Source: Chitinophaga pinensis (GTDB lineage: Bacteria > Bacteroidota > Bacteroidia > SXHM01). From it: DNA of 15,125 nucleotides. The notes below the pieces were generated by a model. The model was not told the origin of the DNA and made no database searches. It saw only the letters and a program-made list of their open reading frames with translations. The first letter of the stretch is position 1. Every line of letters starts with the position of its first letter. The translations under genes were made by a program, and so were the position numbers. Location: contig CAMDBK010000040.1 in assembly GCA_945889235.1 (NCBI GenBank), forward strand, positions 1 to 15,125, read 5' to 3'. Below, in pieces: positions 14,224 through 15,125 of the stretch.

Positions 14224-14532
14224 ATGAATTTATTAAAGTTAAGGAAGGCTGTAAGCGCGAAACGTGTGGAGTGGAACAAACATTCGTTGGAGCGAATGCT
14301 TGAACAGGGAATATCGCGAAAGTTGGTTTTTGAAATTTTACTTGAAGGAGAAGAGATTGAAAATTATCCTGACGATAAACCTTATCCAAGTGCATTGATT
14401 TTTTGAAAGATTGAAAAAACACCCTTGCATGTGGTTGCAGCCTTTGATGAAATTAACGACATTTGCTACATTATTACTGCATACCATCCTGACGAAAAAC
14501 ATTTTGAAAAGGATTTTAAAACAAGGAAATGA
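14224..14532 (+). pseudogene. DUF4258 toxin-like gene interrupted by an in-frame TGA
   Basis: The frame from ATG 14224 encodes 60 residues (WNKHSLERMLEQGISRKLVFEILLEGEEIENYPDDKPYPSALIF) and stops at TGA 14404-14406. Immediately after, the same frame runs on for 41 residues (KIEKTPLHVVAAFDEINDICYIITAYHPDEKHFEKDF) to TGA 14530-14532. Together they make one DUF4258 domain of normal length: the His/Arg N-terminal helix, GExIExYPDDKPYPSxLI, then PLHVV and YIITAYHPD. DUF4258 proteins are toxin-like partners of YgiT zinc-finger proteins, comparable in arrangement to MqsR/MqsA. The family usually has a small residue where the stop is, so GGA to TGA is the simplest change. The final stop overlaps the antitoxin ATG by 4 bases. 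The truncated product lacks half the fold and is probably inactive. Confidence 0.85.
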
Positions 14533-14852
14533 AAACACATAAAAACGACTTATGCCCTTTGTGCGGTGGCACAAAAACAAAAGGCAAAACAACCTTTACG
14601 GTTGATTTGGGTTTTGGTGTTGTGGTAATCCGTCAGGTGCCTGGTATGGTTTGCAATCAATGCGGCTCGGAATGGATGGATGATAAAGCAGCAGAAAAAG
14701 TAGAAAGCATTGTAACTAATGCACGCAATGAGAGAAACACCGCACCGCATAACAGCATTTTACTTTACCGTGATATTTCTTCTTATACATCGCACTCAAC
14801 TATTGCTGTTGCTAAAGAGCCTGCGGTGAAATATAAGAAGCTGAAAAAATAA
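14529..14852 (+). CDS. YgiT-type zinc-finger antitoxin-like protein
   Basis: A 107-residue protein whose ATG overlaps the toxin stop (ATGA at 14529-14532), so it was coupled to the toxin gene. The N-terminal domain has two Cys pairs, CPLC at 9-12 and CNQC at 42-45, around TTFTVDLGFGVVVIRQVPGMV, which is the MqsA/YgiT zinc-finger signature. The family is normally about 75-80 residues with a short tail; this one continues some 30 residues past the usual end (SSYTSHSTIAVAKEPAVKYKKLKK), and no MqsA-type HTH domain is visible. In MqsRA systems the zinc domain binds and neutralises the toxin. With the toxin broken this may be a relic or may serve another role. The domain call is firm; current function is uncertain. 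Confidence 0.88.
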   Translation: MKTHKNDLCPLCGGTKTKGKTTFTVDLGFGVVVIRQVPGMVCNQCGSEWMDDKAAEKVESIVTNARNERNTAPHNSILLYRDISSYTSHSTIAVAKEPAVKYKKLKK

Positions 14853-14878
14853 CGCATTGCAAATACTTGTTCTCAGTC

Positions 14879-14899
14879 GTCGGGATTGCAAATCCCGAC
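14879..14899. repeat. Short perfect palindrome, GTCGGGATT arms
   Basis: Nine-base arms GTCGGGATT and AATCCCGAC flank a 3-nt GCA loop, 26 bases after the antitoxin stop. There is no immediate T-tract; a run of T occurs 17 bases later. It looks like an interspersed Bacteroidota intergenic palindrome and may act as a 3' stem-loop. It is the only copy in this window. Confidence 0.65.
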
Positions 14900-14925
14900 C
14901 TTCTGGAATGAAATTATTTTTTAAT

Positions 14926-14933
14926 TAAATTTG
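14926..14933 (+). promoter_or_regulatory. Candidate -7 promoter element of the DUF4160 gene
   Basis: TAAATTTG is a perfect TAnnTTTG match that ends one base before ATG 14935. A CTG at 14903-14905, 20 bases upstream, is a poor -33 candidate. The transcript start would fall at or very near the start codon. Confidence 0.5.
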
Positions 14934-14934
14934 C

Positions 14935-15125
14935 ATGATGGGAAAGTTGCTGATATTTTTCAAATACATATTTTTTGTATTCTCAAGTGATATTAATGAA
15001 AACAGAAGACATGTGCATGTTACCGACAAAAAAAGCGATATGGAACGTATCTGTAAATTCTGGGTTGAACCCAACATAAGTTTGGAGTACAATTTAGGTT
15101 TCAGCGAAAAAGAAATTAAAGAAAT
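14935..15125 (+). CDS. DUF4160-family protein, N-terminal part (3' end outside window)
   Basis: Two consecutive ATGs (14935, 14938) open a frame that runs off the window after about 63 residues: MGKLLIFFKYIFFVFSSD, then RRHVHVTDKKSD, then a variable part and LGFSEKEIKE. DUF4160 proteins have exactly this layout: a hydrophobic FFFYS-type strand, an HVHV motif and a C-terminal GFSxxEL/I helix. The family usually lies next to a DUF2442 gene and is suspected, but not shown, to be part of toxin-antitoxin-like modules. The start is set by the -7 motif ending at 14933. Its position next to the DUF4258/YgiT remnant suggests an accessory cluster that continues to the right. Confidence 0.75.
   Translation, partial: MMGKLLIFFKYIFFVFSSDINENRRHVHVTDKKSDMERICKFWVEPNISLEYNLGFSEKEIKE

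Noticed and set aside
14404..14532. TGA read as a sense codon (reassigned code or selenocysteine) in the toxin-like gene.
   Set aside because: Long conserved genes here (helicase, HtpG, RNR) are uninterrupted in the standard code and use TGG for Trp. The toxin frame itself ends in TGA exactly at the antitoxin overlap. No selenocysteine element or redox motif is apparent.
14690..14852. Frameshift near the antitoxin 3' end explaining its long tail.
   Set aside because: The alternative frames hit stops quickly and do not restore a typical YgiT ending.

Overview
The window looks like chromosomal DNA of a Bacteroidota bacterium. The reasons are low G+C, start sites without Shine-Dalgarno sequences, several matches to the Bacteroidota -7 promoter motif TAnnTTTG, and gene content (a TonB transducer with a proline-rich linker, many lipoproteins, a Pif1-type helicase with HRDC and HTH tails, a B12-dependent ribonucleotide reductase). 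No mobile element, CRISPR array, tRNA or rRNA was seen. No gene-free stretch exceeds 300 bases.

Layout. (1) 1-3366, plus strand: 3' part of a TonB transducer, a strong hairpin, then a tight three-gene unit of a tiny two-helix membrane protein, a PstS-like lipoprotein and an exported TPR protein. This looks like the distal half of an envelope energy-transduction operon whose upstream genes (probably exbB/exbD) lie outside the window. (2) 3434-5926, minus: Pif1/RecD-like helicase. (3) 6015-6374, plus: small CoA-binding protein. (4) 6449-9267, minus: HtpG chaperone and, upstream of it, an exported PEGA-like/ankyrin protein. (5) 9367-11323, plus: exported SGNH hydrolase, a 40-residue lipoprotein, a small PepSY-like protein and a second lipoprotein. 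(6) 11396-14005, minus: adenosylcobalamin-dependent ribonucleotide reductase. (7) 14224-15125, plus: an accessory segment with a DUF4258 toxin-like gene broken by an internal TGA, its overlapping YgiT-type zinc-finger partner, and the start of a DUF4160 gene.

The most informative structure lies between the genes. All three convergent gene junctions (3366/3434, 6374/6449, 11323/11396) are almost filled by palindromic repeats. Two of these are REPIN-like inverted doublets of unrelated sequence. In both families the copies or arms differ by paired, compensating substitutions, which points to selection on hairpin structure. A single copy of the first family sits in the leader of htpG and creates a false N-terminal extension there. 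A fourth palindrome lies between the toxin-antitoxin remnant and the DUF4160 gene.

I see no wholly new multi-gene system. The best candidates for follow-up are the TonB/PstS-like/TPR unit, the covarying repeats, and the toxin-dead, antitoxin-intact pair.
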